64,000 nucleotides of DNA from Nymphaea colorata. Lineage: Eukaryota; Streptophyta; Magnoliopsida; Nymphaeales; Nymphaeaceae. The notes beneath the pieces were generated by a model. That model was not told the origin of the DNA. It saw only the letters and a list, made by a program, of their open reading frames with translations, and did not search any database. The position numbers and the translations under genes are program-made. The stretch spans positions 42,835,115-42,899,114 of the forward strand of contig NC_045138.2 in assembly GCF_008831285.2 (NCBI RefSeq), written 5' to 3'. Shown piece by piece: positions 35,281 to 46,435 of the stretch (within the stretch, counting starts at the first letter, position 1; each line of letters opens with the position of its first letter).

Positions 35281-36330
35281 CTACATTGGTATATCAGTTG
35301 GCTTAGCATTGACCAATCCAGCTTCATCTAGAATATCGCATGTGTATTTTCTTTGTGAAAGAAAGATTCCCTGCTTGAAGCGAGACAGTTCAAATCCTAG
35401 GAAGTATTTGAGGGTACCCAAGTCTTTCATATGAAATTGTTTGTTCAAATAATTCTTGAAGTCATCAATTCTTCCTTGATCATTTCCTGCAATAATTAAG
35501 TCATCTACGTGTACCAGTACAGCTAAGAACACTGACCTTTGATGCAATGTGAACAGTGAATAATCACTTTTCGATTGCTTGAAACCATATGTGGCAATGG
35601 CTGAAGAGAATTTGGCAAACCAGTTGCAGGGAGCTTGTTTGAGTCCATAGATGGACTTGTTCATTTTGCAAATTCTATTTTCCTTTTTGCTGCCATAGCT
35701 CGGCGGCAGCATCATATATATATATATATATATATCTTCTTCAAGATCTCCATTTTAAAAAGCGTTGTAGACATCCAGTTGATGAAGCAGCCAATTTCTC
35801 TTTGCAGCTACTGATAGCAAGCATCATACAGTTGTCAATTTTGTTATGGGAGTGTATGTTTCATCGTAATCAATTCCTTCAATTTGTGTAAAGCCCTTTG
35901 CCACTAATCTGGCCTTGAATCGCTCTATTTCTCCATTTGATTTATATTTGATGCGATATATCCATTTGCAGGGAATTGGTTTGGCACCTTGTGGCAGTTG
36001 AGTGAGCATCCATGTATTGTTGCTCTCCAATGCTTTTAGTTCATCTCGCATAGCATCTGTCCACCTAGAGTCCTGTATTGCTTGACTATAGGATGAAGGT
36101 TCGGTATAGCAAGAGATATTTAAAAGGTAGGCAGCATGATAATCAGAGAAATTAGAGAAAGATAATGAATTGGAGAGAGGATACCTTGTGCTGGACCGAT
36201 TTCCATATGAAGATTGGTTGAGTGACTTTAGGACAGTTGCATTGCAGTAAAAATCTCTCAAGAGTACTGATGGTCTGCGTAGCCTGGTGGAGCGTCTCAG
36301 TTCACAAGGTTGGGCAGTATTTGGCTGCAT
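35281..36330 (-). pseudogene. copia reverse transcriptase (minus-strand element)
   Basis: RT read from 36330 downward: TDAMRDELKALESNNTW, CKWIYRIKY, FKARLVAKGFTQIEG, then LDVYNAF followed by TAA where Leu is expected (near 35755). Next come GDLEED with an (AT)11 tract, NKSIYGLKQAPCNW, and the active site as VHVDD (usual VYVDD), then DLGTLKYFLGFEL. The (AT)11 run at 35714-35735 keeps the frame and adds Ile-Tyr pairs between the DLEED and LPP motifs. A small frame break occurs near 35823. Confidence 0.9.
35714..35735. repeat. (AT)11 microsatellite inside copia RT coding sequence
   Basis: Twenty-two bases of perfect AT alternation within the conserved E-D-I-Y-M region of the RT. It reads in frame as alternating Ile and Tyr. 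Confidence 0.9.
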
Positions 36331-36384
36331 GGCTGTGCTGAAGTTAGGATGAGTTAATGAGTTTGGTTCAGGTTCAGTTTCAGT

Positions 36385-37480
36385 TTATACAACTTGAGAG
36401 TTTTCGGTGGAGTCGGTTTCAAGATGGTTTTGATTTTGTGATTGAGAATGTGATTCTGATGAAGGGAAAGTTGTGTCATACTGAGGTGGCTGGGCCCTTG
36501 GGTTATTGGTGGCTAAACGACCATCAATTGGCTCCATGTGATCATCTGTAAGAGGCAGTGGAAGAACAGGTGATACTTGTGGTTTTTCAACAAGTTTAAA
36601 TGGGAATATATTTTCGTAAAATATAACATCACGACTAGTGAAAACTCTTTTGGTTTGCAAATCACACACCTTGTAGGCTTTTTGTCCCTGAGGATAGCCC
36701 AAGAAGATGCATCGAATGGCTCTGGGATCAAACTTGGATTTGGGGTAAATGTTAGTTGCATAGCAAAGGCAACCAAAAGACATGAGGTGAGAATATTCTG
36801 GTTTCTTTCCCATTAAGATTTCATATGGTGTTTTGTTCTGCATAACGAGGATGGTGTTCTGCTTATTAAGTATACTGCTGTGAGAACACACTCATCCCAG
36901 AAGATTAGCGGAACACTTGATTGGAATTTTAGTGCTCGGCGCAACATCAAGAATGTGTCGATGTTTCCTTTCGACAACACCGTTTTGTTGAGGGGTATAA
37001 ACACATGAATGATGGTGTTCAATCCCCTTTTCAAGTAAAAAGGTTTTCAGATTGTCATAAAAAAATTCAGTGCCATTGCCTGATCTGATTTTCAGTACAT
37101 TGGCGCTGAACTGATTTTTGCTCAAGTTTATAAAATTTTTCAGATGATAGGAAGTCTCACTTTTGTGTTTCATAAGGATGACCCACACAGTGCAAGAGAA
37201 ATCATCAACCAAAGTCAGGAAATATTTTGCACCAGAGTGTGATGCTTCAGGGTATGGGCCCCAAATATCGCAGTGGACAAGTTAAAAAATAGCAGTAGAA
37301 ACAGTTTCACTAGAGTTAAAAGGTAATCTGGTCTGTTTTGCCAGTTTACAAGTGTCACAATGCTTGTTCGACTGCTCAATACCAGAGTCATATTTCAAGA
37401 AGAGATGGCCTTTGGATATTGACGGGTGTCCTAGCCTTATGTGCCCCCTAGCCTTATGTGCCACATTTCTGGTGAGATAA
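36385..37480 (-). pseudogene. copia integrase and pre-integrase region (minus-strand element)
   Basis: The zinc-binding pre-integrase segment (RLGHPSISKGH, CDTCKLAKQTRLPF) lies at 37282-37440. A 17-bp tandem duplication (37430-37462) shifts the frame inside its WH.RLGHP motif. The integrase core runs 36892-37212: DFSCTVW at the first Asp, then RSGNGTEF where the family has RSDNGTEF, so the second catalytic Asp is Gly, then QQNGVVERKHRH with Glu present. A frame change near 36895 leads to the C-terminal half, with [19 protein letters not shown] and [19 protein letters not shown], ending at a stop near 36385. Confidence 0.9.
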
Positions 37481-37481
37481 A

Positions 37482-38936
37482 CCTACTACTGTGGAAGGCC
37501 ATAGAGTTCAAGGAGTTGTTGAGGAAATTTGCAACATACAGTCCATTCCGCAAGTCACCCTGACCAGTCTTCATCATGGAGTTCCGGTCCTGCAAGAAGC
37601 AACACTCACCAAAGAAGGTAATAAGGCAATCAAGCTATTTGACAAGTTTGTTCACAGAAATCAGATTGAATTTGAAGTGAGGCAAGAAATAAACATTGTC
37701 AAGTGTTAAGCTAGGCGAAAGGACAGCCTGACCTATATGAGTAGCAAGGACAATTTTATCATTAGGTAATCGAATATGAAACGGAGTAGCCAAAGGAGTG
37801 GAGTTGGACATCAGTTCTAACGAAGATGACATGTGGTCGGTTGCACCACTGTCAAGAATCCAAGAATTGGTTTGATGAAGAGACATACCTGCAAAGTTCA
37901 CTTGAGGTAGAAAAATGTCTTTCAGGAGTTGCCTAATTTTGATACACTCATCCACAGTCAGGGATTGGGTAGGCTCTTTGGCAGCTTCAATGCCAATTTA
38001 AGATGAACCAGCAGCATTGGATGCAGTGCCACATCCACCGTTCTTCTCTGAATCAACAACGCTGTTCGCAGTCGCACCCTTGTCAGCCCTCAACTTTGAT
38101 CCTTTTGGGTTTGTGGGATAGTCCACTAATTTGAAGCAATGGTCTCTTGTGTGTTCAGAGATGTGATAGTAGTTGCAGAGGTATTGGTTTTTCCTGATCC
38201 CTTTGCTTCTCATTGATCTATTGTCTGAATTTGACAGCAAGCTCACATGTTCGACTGGATTGGAGGAGTTTCTCGCTTCACGCTACTTCTCCTCTTGAAG
38301 AACCAGTGAGTAAACCTTAGAGATTGATGGCAGAGGGTCGATTAAAATGATCTGACCACAGATTGTGTTGTAGGAGTCGTTCAGACCCATGAGAAACTGA
38401 ATGACTTTGTCTTCTTGCTGGTTGACAAATATTTTGCTCAGAGCACCACATGAACAGTTAGGTAAAATATCATAAGGGTCCAGCTCATCCCACAATGCTT
38501 TCAATCGACAGATGGCAGATTTGATTTGGTATTTTCTGGGAGCAGTGCTTTGGGTGAATCTTTCTTTGAGGTCGTTCCAGACTTCTATTGCCGTTGAGGC
38601 ATAGATAACACTGTGCATAAGATCAGGAGAAATGGAATTTAAGAGCCAGGAAAGTACCATGTGATTCCAGCGATTCCACAGACAATACTCAGGTGCCAAG
38701 GATTTGGGTTGAGGAAGACTGCCATCTACAAACGAGGTCTTGTTCTTGGCTGAGAGAGCCATGAGCATTGCACGGCTCCAAGTTGCATAGTTTTCACCCG
38801 TCAGAAGTTGAGAGACCAATACAGTCCCAGGGTTGTCCGAGTGATGCAGAAAAAAAGGGCTTGAGAAGTCAACAGAGTTGATATCAGTTGCAGCCTCAGA
38901 AATTGGTTGGACAGGAGGTATTTGTGTGTTTGCCAT
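37482..38936 (-). pseudogene. copia gag and protease (minus-strand element)
   Basis: Gag starts at the ATG 38936-38934, right after the PBS (MANTQIPPV), and reads through NYATWSRAMLMALSAKNK and VWNDLKERFTQ to a stop near 38281. The nucleocapsid knuckle (about 38160-38185) reads CNYY.SEHTRDHC, so the second Cys is Tyr and the Gly before His is Glu; metal binding is lost. The protease (37635-37955) carries WILDSGATDHMSSS with DSG intact. The junctions between these pieces contain stops. Confidence 0.88.
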
Positions 38937-38943
38937 GGTTCAA

Positions 38944-38956
38944 TGCTCTGATACCA
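38944..38956 (-). other. Primer-binding site, initiator tRNA-Met type
   Basis: The minus strand reads TGGTATCAGAGCA immediately after the LTR end TTTATCA. It is complementary to the initiator tRNA-Met 3' end. Confidence 0.93.
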
Positions 38957-39264
38957 TGATAAACTGCAGTGGAGCATAACAGAGCAGAGAAAGGAACACA
39001 CACAGAGAAAAGGTGAGAAGATTTCTTCACATTTCAATTAAAGGCTATGAACGCCCTTTTATAGAGCATCGATACAAGAATAATAACAAATGATGATGAA
39101 AAACAGAAAAATCAGAGAATAGAATCAATTCTGTTCAAACGTAACCATTAGCTGCCTTCTCATCAGGGGGGAACCTTCTAGACTCTTGATCCAAACAACC
39201 TGCTAATAAATTCAGAATTAGTGGCTAGGCTCAACCTAATTGCTAAGAGCCTCATAACTTAACA
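38957..39264 (-). repeat. 5' LTR of the minus-strand copia element
   Basis: 308 bp, minus-strand TGTTAAG to TTATCA, aligned along its length with 34246-34546. It has a TATA-like TATAAAAGGGCG on the minus strand (about 39053-39064). Confidence 0.92.
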
Positions 39265-39269
39265 GAGAG

Positions 39270-40002
39270 AGAGAGAGGGAAGGAAGAAGCATGGAGACAG
39301 AAAGAGGAACTCACTACGGTGTTGAATGGAGTAGATTATCGGTGGATGAACTTAACTGCACCAGTTTCAAGGAAAAAAAAGACGCACCAATTGAAAACAT
39401 AGGATGAGAAAAAAAGAGAGAGAAGAAGAATAAGACGAAGAAGAAAGGGACTCACCTGCAACTCCACTGCTTGACTGGAGAAGAACCAGTCCCAATCTTG
39501 CAGTCTCGATCAAATCTTCTTATAATAGCGCCAGAAATGGGGGTCATGAGGCAGGGAGAAAGAGAAATAGGAAATAGTGGTATATGATAGAGGAAGAGGA
39601 AGGAAGAGGAAGAGGAAGAGGAAAAGAGGAAGAAGAGAGGGTAATATGGAGTGAGAGGGAACCAGTAGGAGAGGGGTAGGGTGACCTGTGAGTTGTTGTC
39701 GAGGGCAGCTTTGGAAGCTCCAATGCCTGTTCCATTGTTTACTGTTTCGAACCAAACCACGGAACAAGGAGGAACATGGGGATATTTATACCACATGTTC
39801 CAGGCCAGTCTATCCCTTGGGTTCATTGTCCGTGGTTTGAGTCTCCATGAAAAATTTAGAGCATGTCCTATCCATTCCTAGCTGTTCCATGCATATCAAA
39901 CAGCTTCTTATTATCATGGGGTTAAAGGCTAATGAACCAAGAACTCTCCATCTTTCTCTCTCTCTCTCTTTTTCTCTTTCTTTCTTCCTCTCTACCGTAA
40001 CA
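39270..40002. other. GA-rich flank with a possible minus-strand exon
   Basis: Rich in GGAAGA repeats (about 39590-39640). A minus-strand frame is open at 39452-39826, but much of it is the Ser/Leu/Phe translation of that repeat. It meets a good donor GTGAGT (minus strand, near 39450-39455) after the residues IIRRFDRDCKIGTG. That could be a 5' exon of a host gene whose intron received the copia element. I regard it as weak. No promoter is assigned. Confidence 0.2.
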
Positions 40003-40015
40003 TGGCATCAGAGCC
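40003..40015 (+). other. PBS-like sequence after a possible LTR end
   Basis: TGGCATCAGAGCC follows ACCGTAACA at 40002. It is one base off the tRNA-Met primer-binding consensus, with an LTR-like CA just before. The sequence downstream shows no clear gag, and the LTR left edge is not visible. Confidence 0.35.
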
Positions 40016-42259
40016 GATACTCTTGGGTGCATCTGATACTTGATTTATCTTCGACTCATTCTTCATCTTCTTCTTTGCCATACTCTTATCTCACATAGAT
40101 TCTTATTATCTTGGGCACCACATTTATGACATCCTCTCCCAGCATGATCTAGGGACTTTTGTTCTTTTAAAGCCCTACATTGATGCCTTCTTGAAGTTGT
40201 CGGCTTTGTGTGGATACTTCTCCTGCATGTTTGTAGGAGGTTGCTGATGGATGCCAGGAGATCTGCATCAGATTCTATAATGCGAGACTGATTTTCAACT
40301 GATTCATGGAGGCTGATTTAGTCCTTAGCTGCCCTTGAAGTTGCTTGTTCCAGTTTATGTCATCAGATCATCCTTATCCTTGGTGATGTCTATAAAACTC
40401 ACATTGCCTCTTACGTACTACAGCAGTTTCATGTTTGGTTACTGTGTAGGTGTGGTCCTTTGTTTTTGTTGACGTCAACGTCAGCTAATGTACATTGAAT
40501 ATAGTAAACTTGTCTGCCGGCTGTTTCATGTCATTATTATTTGCCCGTGATTTGTAATACCTATCAATCTCCCTTAGGAATTTTATATTTTTACCTCGGG
40601 GGTCAATCCAAAAGAAAGGTATAAGACACACTAACACCTGACAACATTGTAATCTTGATATAAAATGCTATTATGGGAGGGGGAAAAAATTTGAGGTGGA
40701 ATTTCCAAGATCACATTGGGATATGCAATTAAAATCTCCATGGAAGGGTATTTTGGGACATTATTTGAACAGAAAATATTTTTTAAGGCTGATTATTGTA
40801 AAGAAAAATTTTGTGGGAGTGAAAAGGCGAGTTGGGGAGCTATTAAAGATTATTCGAAGAAAACAATTTAATAGAGTTAAGAAAAACGTGGAGAGAACTA
40901 TGGTGGACAAGACTGGGAACCAGATCCAAACTTCAACCATTTGGGCATCGAGTTCGATGCCCGATGGTTAGAGACACAACATAAGGGCGACTTCAACTCG
41001 ACGCCCTTAAATTTGACATCAAGTATTCTGAAAAAAAAAAAAATGAAGAGAGCAAGCAGAGGCAGACAAAAAAGAAGGGGAGGAAAAGCGGCAACAAGGG
41101 AGGTAAGTTGTGCGCTTCTCTCTCTCTTTTTTGCTTGTCTATCTCTCTCTCACTCTCTTTTCTGGCTAGCTGATGCCAGTTTTGGGGAAAACCTATCATT
41201 ACCTTTTCCAAGACCTATCAGCTTCGAGTTTGGACTACCAGCAGCACACTTTGGACTCCATCGGTAGTTTGATGTGAATCAATGAGTATGTGTTGTCAAA
41301 TGATGCACAAAATGGGTGACTTGCATGCAGAGTTTAAGATTGAGGGTTGCCTTGTGGGTATTGTTTCTCAATGTGATCTGAATTGACACCTAGGCCTGGT
41401 CCACTTCTACTTAGTCGAATTATCAAATGTGACTTTTAATCTGATGGAATTTATGAGCTCTGTAGACTACCGAAATTAATGGAAGAAGTTTTGCCTCATT
41501 CTGGGCAGTCATAGGTAGACCATATACATCATTTTAGGCTGGATTTGAATAGTATTTATGCTTGCTCCATGTCCCAGTCCTTTTTTCTACTTTACGAATG
41601 TTAATTTATTGATGTTCAGCATGATGAGGTGACTGCTAAGAGAGTTTTAGTGCATGGTTGTCTGTTATGACTGGGTTTTCAACGCAAATGGCAGTTTGTA
41701 AATGTTTGTGTTTGCCTTGTGAAAATTGAAGAATGTGATTATTCTGCTTGCCCGATGATTCTACCCTTTTGGACATCCCAAATGTCATTTTTTGTTGTGT
41801 TCCGGAACTGATGAATTTTTAGGGCTGTCAATAGAATAAATCTAAGGTTGTCTAAGTATGCAAACAAGATTATTCTTCATGAATGAATTGATCAATAGTA
41901 TGCAAAATAATTGGTGAGTTTACTGTTGCATATTGCTAGATTTTTATATTGGGTAAGCTCATGCATAATTGCATCGATTTATTTATCCCTTGGCCACTCG
42001 AAACTGGCAAGTAATCACTGAAATCTGTGGTTAATGATTTTTAGAATAATGTATCTGTCTTTCAGACCCAAGAATTTAATATTTTCCCCTGCTTGGAGTC
42101 TCAGTTCTCTAAGTATAGATAATCGGCAAGCATGTTTCTACGATGTGCAATGCTTCCCTTCACAAGCTTGGATGGTGATCTATTTTGGTATGGTTATTGA
42201 TTTTATGTTTCATGGTTCATGGAATTGGAGCGTACTGCACATAGGCTAACAATTGGTCT
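40016..42259. other. Intergenic; no gene recognised
   Basis: Contains a near-palindrome at 40943-40962 (GGGCATCGA, a 2-nt GT spacer, TCGATGCCC) and a CT-rich run near 41120-41160. No domain was found. Confidence 0.45.
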
Positions 42260-42472
42260 AGAATTGCACACACACACATATGTGTATATATAACTACATA
42301 ATATACACATATATGTATATATCACACACACACACACACACACGTGTGTGTGCATATATATATAACTACATAATATACACATATATGTATATATCACACA
42401 CACACACACATATATATAAGTGTGTGTATGTGTGTGTGTAATATATATATATGTGTGCGTGTGTGTGTTTTA
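42260..42472. repeat. Compound (CA)n/(TA)n/(TG)n microsatellite, left flank of viral insertion
   Basis: Over 200 bp of mixed CA, TA and TG runs, including a 72-bp unit (AACTACATAATATACACAT core) present twice in tandem. Viral homology begins at its right edge. Confidence 0.9.
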
Positions 42473-43070
42473 TATTATCAAAAAGTTACAAGTTTGTTCA
42501 TTTGGGACAAATCGACGTCTTGGTGAGGTCTTGTTTTAAATACGAGTTAAATGTGATGTATTTAATATCATTGCTAGACGTTCGCCATGTTGATTGGTGG
42601 TAAGCCCTTATTTGCCAATTTACAGGAACATTATCAAAGGATGAACTATGTTGTGTACAACCAAACTTTATGATGTCACTATAAGATTCTCACTTACAAG
42701 CATTTGTCCTTTGCGTCCAGATCAAAAAGGTAACTTTGGTTGCCAAATTAATATATGCTACCATAGCTTCGAGATGCACCACCAAAATCTTCTCCAGAGT
42801 AACATCACCAATTTCAGGCTGGTCTATGGAGTAAACTTTCCTCTGTTCATGGACAAAAGTATTGTGCAAGTAGGAATGGAGATCTCAAACGAAGGGTTTC
42901 TACAAGGGTATCTAACAATTGAGGAGTTTTTGTGGCACCAAAAGTACAAAGAAAAGAAAACCTGGAATGATATATTCACAAAATATCTGGAAAACATGCA
43001 TACAGGTAGTCTCAATTGCAGCTGCAACCAACAAGGTCACTTAACCTGCCTCCAGTACTTCCAATCATAA
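42473..43070 (+). pseudogene. Viral movement protein (30K family), copy 1
   Basis: Multi-frame reading from 42480 gives the 30K movement-protein pattern. A hydrophobic strand (KFVHLGQIDVL) is followed by the conserved Asp in SLLDVRHVD (about 42565-42590), then the gap-strand pattern QFTGTLSKDELCC, and later a frame with GNFGCQINICY. 30K proteins line plasmodesmata and let virus cross between cells. One frameshift separates the halves near 42640-42720. The remaining open stretch to 43070 (EEFLWHQKYKEKKTW) has a clear counterpart in copy 2 at 53710-53937. Confidence 0.6.
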
Positions 43071-44480
43071 AAAAATTTTCTAAGGAGAAATCATCATCTA
43101 ATAGGTAAAAATGATGAAAATGACATCACCCAGAGCAAAAAAAAAAATGGAAAGACCAAACTATGTTCTAGGTGGATAATGATCTCTTAAAAGTGACCTA
43201 TACTACTAGAATGATACATGAGATTTACAATGGAATGCTCAATTTCAAGGTAGACGTAAACTATCTACTATTTCACTCGGCCAAGTCATTGAAAACATAA
43301 GATGACAATACTAGGCAACTCAACTATCTTATCAATTGGAGCACGTATGTAGAAAATCACTTTAAGAGGATTGAAGAACAACTCCAAACCATCGATGATA
43401 ACATGGAAATGATAAAGTCTCTCCTAGACGTGCAGAGAAAGGAGTTTACGACATGAGAAACAGATGCCTTAAAAGTACATTCCAAAAACCTATCGATCAA
43501 ATAGATTATCCCTACTCATCAAGTAGTCAACCAAAGCCCGACATATAAAGATTTTTATCTTATACCAAATTTTGGAAATGCTGAGGATTCTAAAGGCCAT
43601 ATGAGGATGTTCTAGAGTTAGTTTCAAAATCAGCGGTCAGAGGTTAAAATGCATGTGATCTCAATAGGATAAAAAATACCAATTCTAAATATCGATACAT
43701 GCCCAACCATCAAAATCGCAGAAGTAATTCGACTATGAGCTCAACACCTGTATATGGTGGTTACTCAAAAAAGGATGTCTCTAGAAAGTGCGTGGAAAAT
43801 ACTATCCTTTACCTTCTCAGGTCAAGGAAGAAATTGGTGGAAGTTTCTACCGTACTCAAAAAAGCAAGAGATCATGCAAGAAGACCTACCAGTATTGAGA
43901 AACCATATAATTTTGGAGTTTTAAACCAACCTACTAATACAACTAGCCATCAGACTGACTTATACTCACAAAAAGAAAGTAGAAGGATCTGATCTTTTTC
44001 AAAGAATATGCTGAAGATTATCTCAACGAAGCATCTCGCTTAGGAGCACATGTACTGCGAACAATTTGTATGTCCTTTTCTCAGCCTCTTTGCCAAAATC
44101 ACTTGGCAATATAGTATTGGATGAGCTATCCAATCCCAAATGTATTGGTAAAAGGTTTAATCCTTGTAGATCTGCAACAGTTAGTCTGACAAGAAATCAA
44201 AAAGTTATGTTATAGAAATCAGGCAAAAATTGAATTGCCCAGAGTCGAAAAAAATATATGTAGCCAAAAAATCAATGCTAAAAATATTCAAGCCAAATTT
44301 TAGAAGAACCAAAACAAAAAGGTAGTTCAAGACCTATAGATTCTTTTGGAGACAAAGAAACAATGACAAAAAAAGGATGACAGGTGTTTTGCTTGTAAAA
44401 GGAAGGGCAATTATGCCAACAAATGCTCTAGCAGAACTCCTAAACAGTTCAAGATGATATTTGAAGTCCTGGAGTTTGAA
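43071..44480 (+). pseudogene. Viral coat-protein region with zinc knuckle, copy 1
   Basis: Broken into many frames. The 43699-43992 stretch is basic and Ser/Lys-rich (QNRRSNSTMSSTPVYGGYS), with a parallel at 52693-52998 in copy 2. The zinc knuckle is at 44385-44426 with C-X2-C-X9-C spacing (CFACKRKGNYANKC). The His expected before the Tyr is Asn. Downstream is an acidic stretch, as in coat-protein C-termini of this family. The knuckle binds pregenomic RNA for packaging. It is clearly non-functional because of stops. Confidence 0.7.
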
Positions 44481-44959
44481 TAAGATTGAGATTTAATAGA
44501 AAATGATGATGAATTTGAAGTGTATCTTAAACACAAATGTGTTTCAACTAGAAATTGAAGAAGACGATGAAACACTAAGTATCATTAGCATTTCAGAAAC
44601 ATTTTCAGTAGCAGAAGGGTGAATCTGCATGGTATCAAAAAAGGAAGAAGAAGGTACAATAGTTTAGATAGAGTCAGAGTCTACACCAGAGGAGTTAGTC
44701 TCTAGAAGTGAATTTTGCATTAACCAACAAGTACAAAATCATCCACAGTGGAAGTAGTGAAAAGACCACAAACTCGAAGGAATCACTTCTTCTAAGATAG
44801 AAAAAATCTATTCAAATGAAGAAGTCCTTGTAGCCCTAAAGCACAGCGTCAGAGAAAGAAGCAAAAGCTATGCAAGAGAAAGGTACAACTCCTATTACCT
44901 TACGGAATTTTACACCAAAAAATAGTCTTAAAAATTCAAAGGTAAGGTGAATAAAAAAA

Positions 44960-46435
44960 ATGTCTCTATCCAACATTTTCATTATTATTCCAGTCGAAAT
45001 TGCTATGGATAAAAAAAGAAAAATGAAAAAAAAAGACAAGCCTTCATTGATACAAGTGAAAACATGCATTTTTGCAAAAAGAGAGATAATTAGTACTGAC
45101 TATATTATCTTGAAGGAACCAAAGTAGAAATGATGAATGGAAAATGAAGGCTATATAATTTTTCCTTAAATATACTGTAAAAATAAAAGAGAAAATGATT
45201 AATGCAAACTTTGTATAGATCGACGATGCGAGACATGACATCGGGTTTAGATCAGTTACATTAGATGAAATTGGTCCATATACTATCTGTAGAGATGACG
45301 TAATCTTCAAAACCGGGAAAGAACAAGAGGTAGTCTCATGTTTGTTTGCCGCTTTCAAAAGAAGGCAAAAAAACAAAAGACAAAAAATAGGCCAAGACAA
45401 AGGAAATGACTCTACTTCAGGAAACAAGAACTTAAATTTGAAGAAGCAGAGAAAATCAGGGATATTAAAACCATAAATTTACTATCAATACAAAGAATAA
45501 AAGACACAGATAGTATCTTACAAAAACCAGGGCTATTAAAACCAAGAATAAAAATCAGTGCTATTAAAACCAAGAATTTACTATCGTACAAAAATTCACC
45601 CAGGTCTAATTGTAGGGTCTGAACTAGACGAAAAAGAAATTATTTCACAGATCAATGAATTAAAAGACAAAGGCCTGATTAGAAAATCAAAATCATACTA
45701 TGCAAGCACAAGCTTCATAGTAAGGAATCACATAAATATGAAAATAGGAAAAACAAGAATGGTAGTCATCTATATTCTTCTAAACAATGTGACAATTGAC
45801 ATAAAGTTATCGTTGCCCAACAAGGATGCATTGGTATAAAGGTCAGCCCAAGAGAAAATATTTTCAAATTTTGATTGCAAATTTGGAGAGTACCAGATCA
45901 AGATTGCAGAACAAGATATACAACATTCTACACTCCACTTGATTGTATGAATGCTTGTCATGCCATTCGGTCTTAAAATGTACCATCACAAGTTTAACGA
46001 AGAATGAATGAAATTTTTAGAGGGTATGATTTTATAAACATTTTTGTTGATAATTTTTTGATAGACTTACATACGGTAGAAGAACCTCTGCAACATCTAA
46101 AACTCTTCGCAAAGATATGTGTCAAATTGCAAATGGTAGAACCTCTATAGCATCTACTTCGCTGTGATATGTGTCAAACATGTCATTAGACTATCAAAGA
46201 GGGAAAGAACTACTATGTAGAAGATTAAACAATTCGCAAATCAGCTAAGAGATAAGTTGCAGTGCTAGAGGATTCTCGAATGCCTAAACTATGTAGGAAG
46301 TTATATTCAAAATCTCTCACATAAAATACATGTAATTCGAAAGTGATGAACCAAAAACCTTATGAATGAAATAAAGCTGTCACAACGGCAATGATCTCTT
46401 TGAAAGAGGAATGCCAAAAATTGCTAGAATTAGAA
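44960..46435 (+). pseudogene. Viral aspartic protease and reverse transcriptase, copy 1
   Basis: The protease motif AFIDTSEN (near 45040-45070) has lost the Gly of DTG. The RT fingers lie in an open stretch at 45558-45839, with KIHPGLIVGSELDEKEI, DKGLIRKSKS and RMVVIYILLN. Then come IFSNFDCKFGEYQIKIAEQD (about 45860-45910), the VMPFGLK motif near 45957 and the catalytic site at 46043-46054, where Y-x-D-D reads F-V-D-N. The second catalytic Asp is therefore Asn. Several stops and shifts separate these motifs. RT would copy pregenomic RNA to DNA in the cytoplasm. Confidence 0.82.

Larger units (their letters stand above)
34246..39264 (-). mobile_element. Full-length Ty1/copia retrotransposon, minus strand, non-functional
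   Basis: Complete copia architecture on the minus strand. The 5' LTR is 38957-39264, the PBS 38944-38956, then gag, protease, integrase, RT, RNase H, a polypurine tract and the 3' LTR at 34246-34546. The direct repeats GAGAG at 34241-34245 and 39265-39269 fit a 5-bp target duplication, with the caveat that both sit in GA-rich DNA. The LTRs differ at roughly a dozen positions plus small indels (about 95-96% identity by eye), so this copy is somewhat older than the one at 8281. The element is not closely related to that one. Stops, frame changes and lost catalytic residues make it inactive. Confidence 0.95.

Noticed and set aside
34555-39264. Possible relation of the two full-length copia elements as one family
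   Set aside because: LTR sequences, gag and RT motifs differ clearly. They share only the tRNA-Met primer site and general copia order.
39452-39826. 124-codon minus-strand frame as a gene
   Set aside because: Most of it is Ser/Leu/Phe from the GGAAGA repeat. Only the last 30 codons before a donor look plausible, so it is mentioned only as weak.
42203-42409. Cys/Tyr-rich open frame on the minus strand
   Set aside because: It is only the translation of the CA/TA microsatellite.
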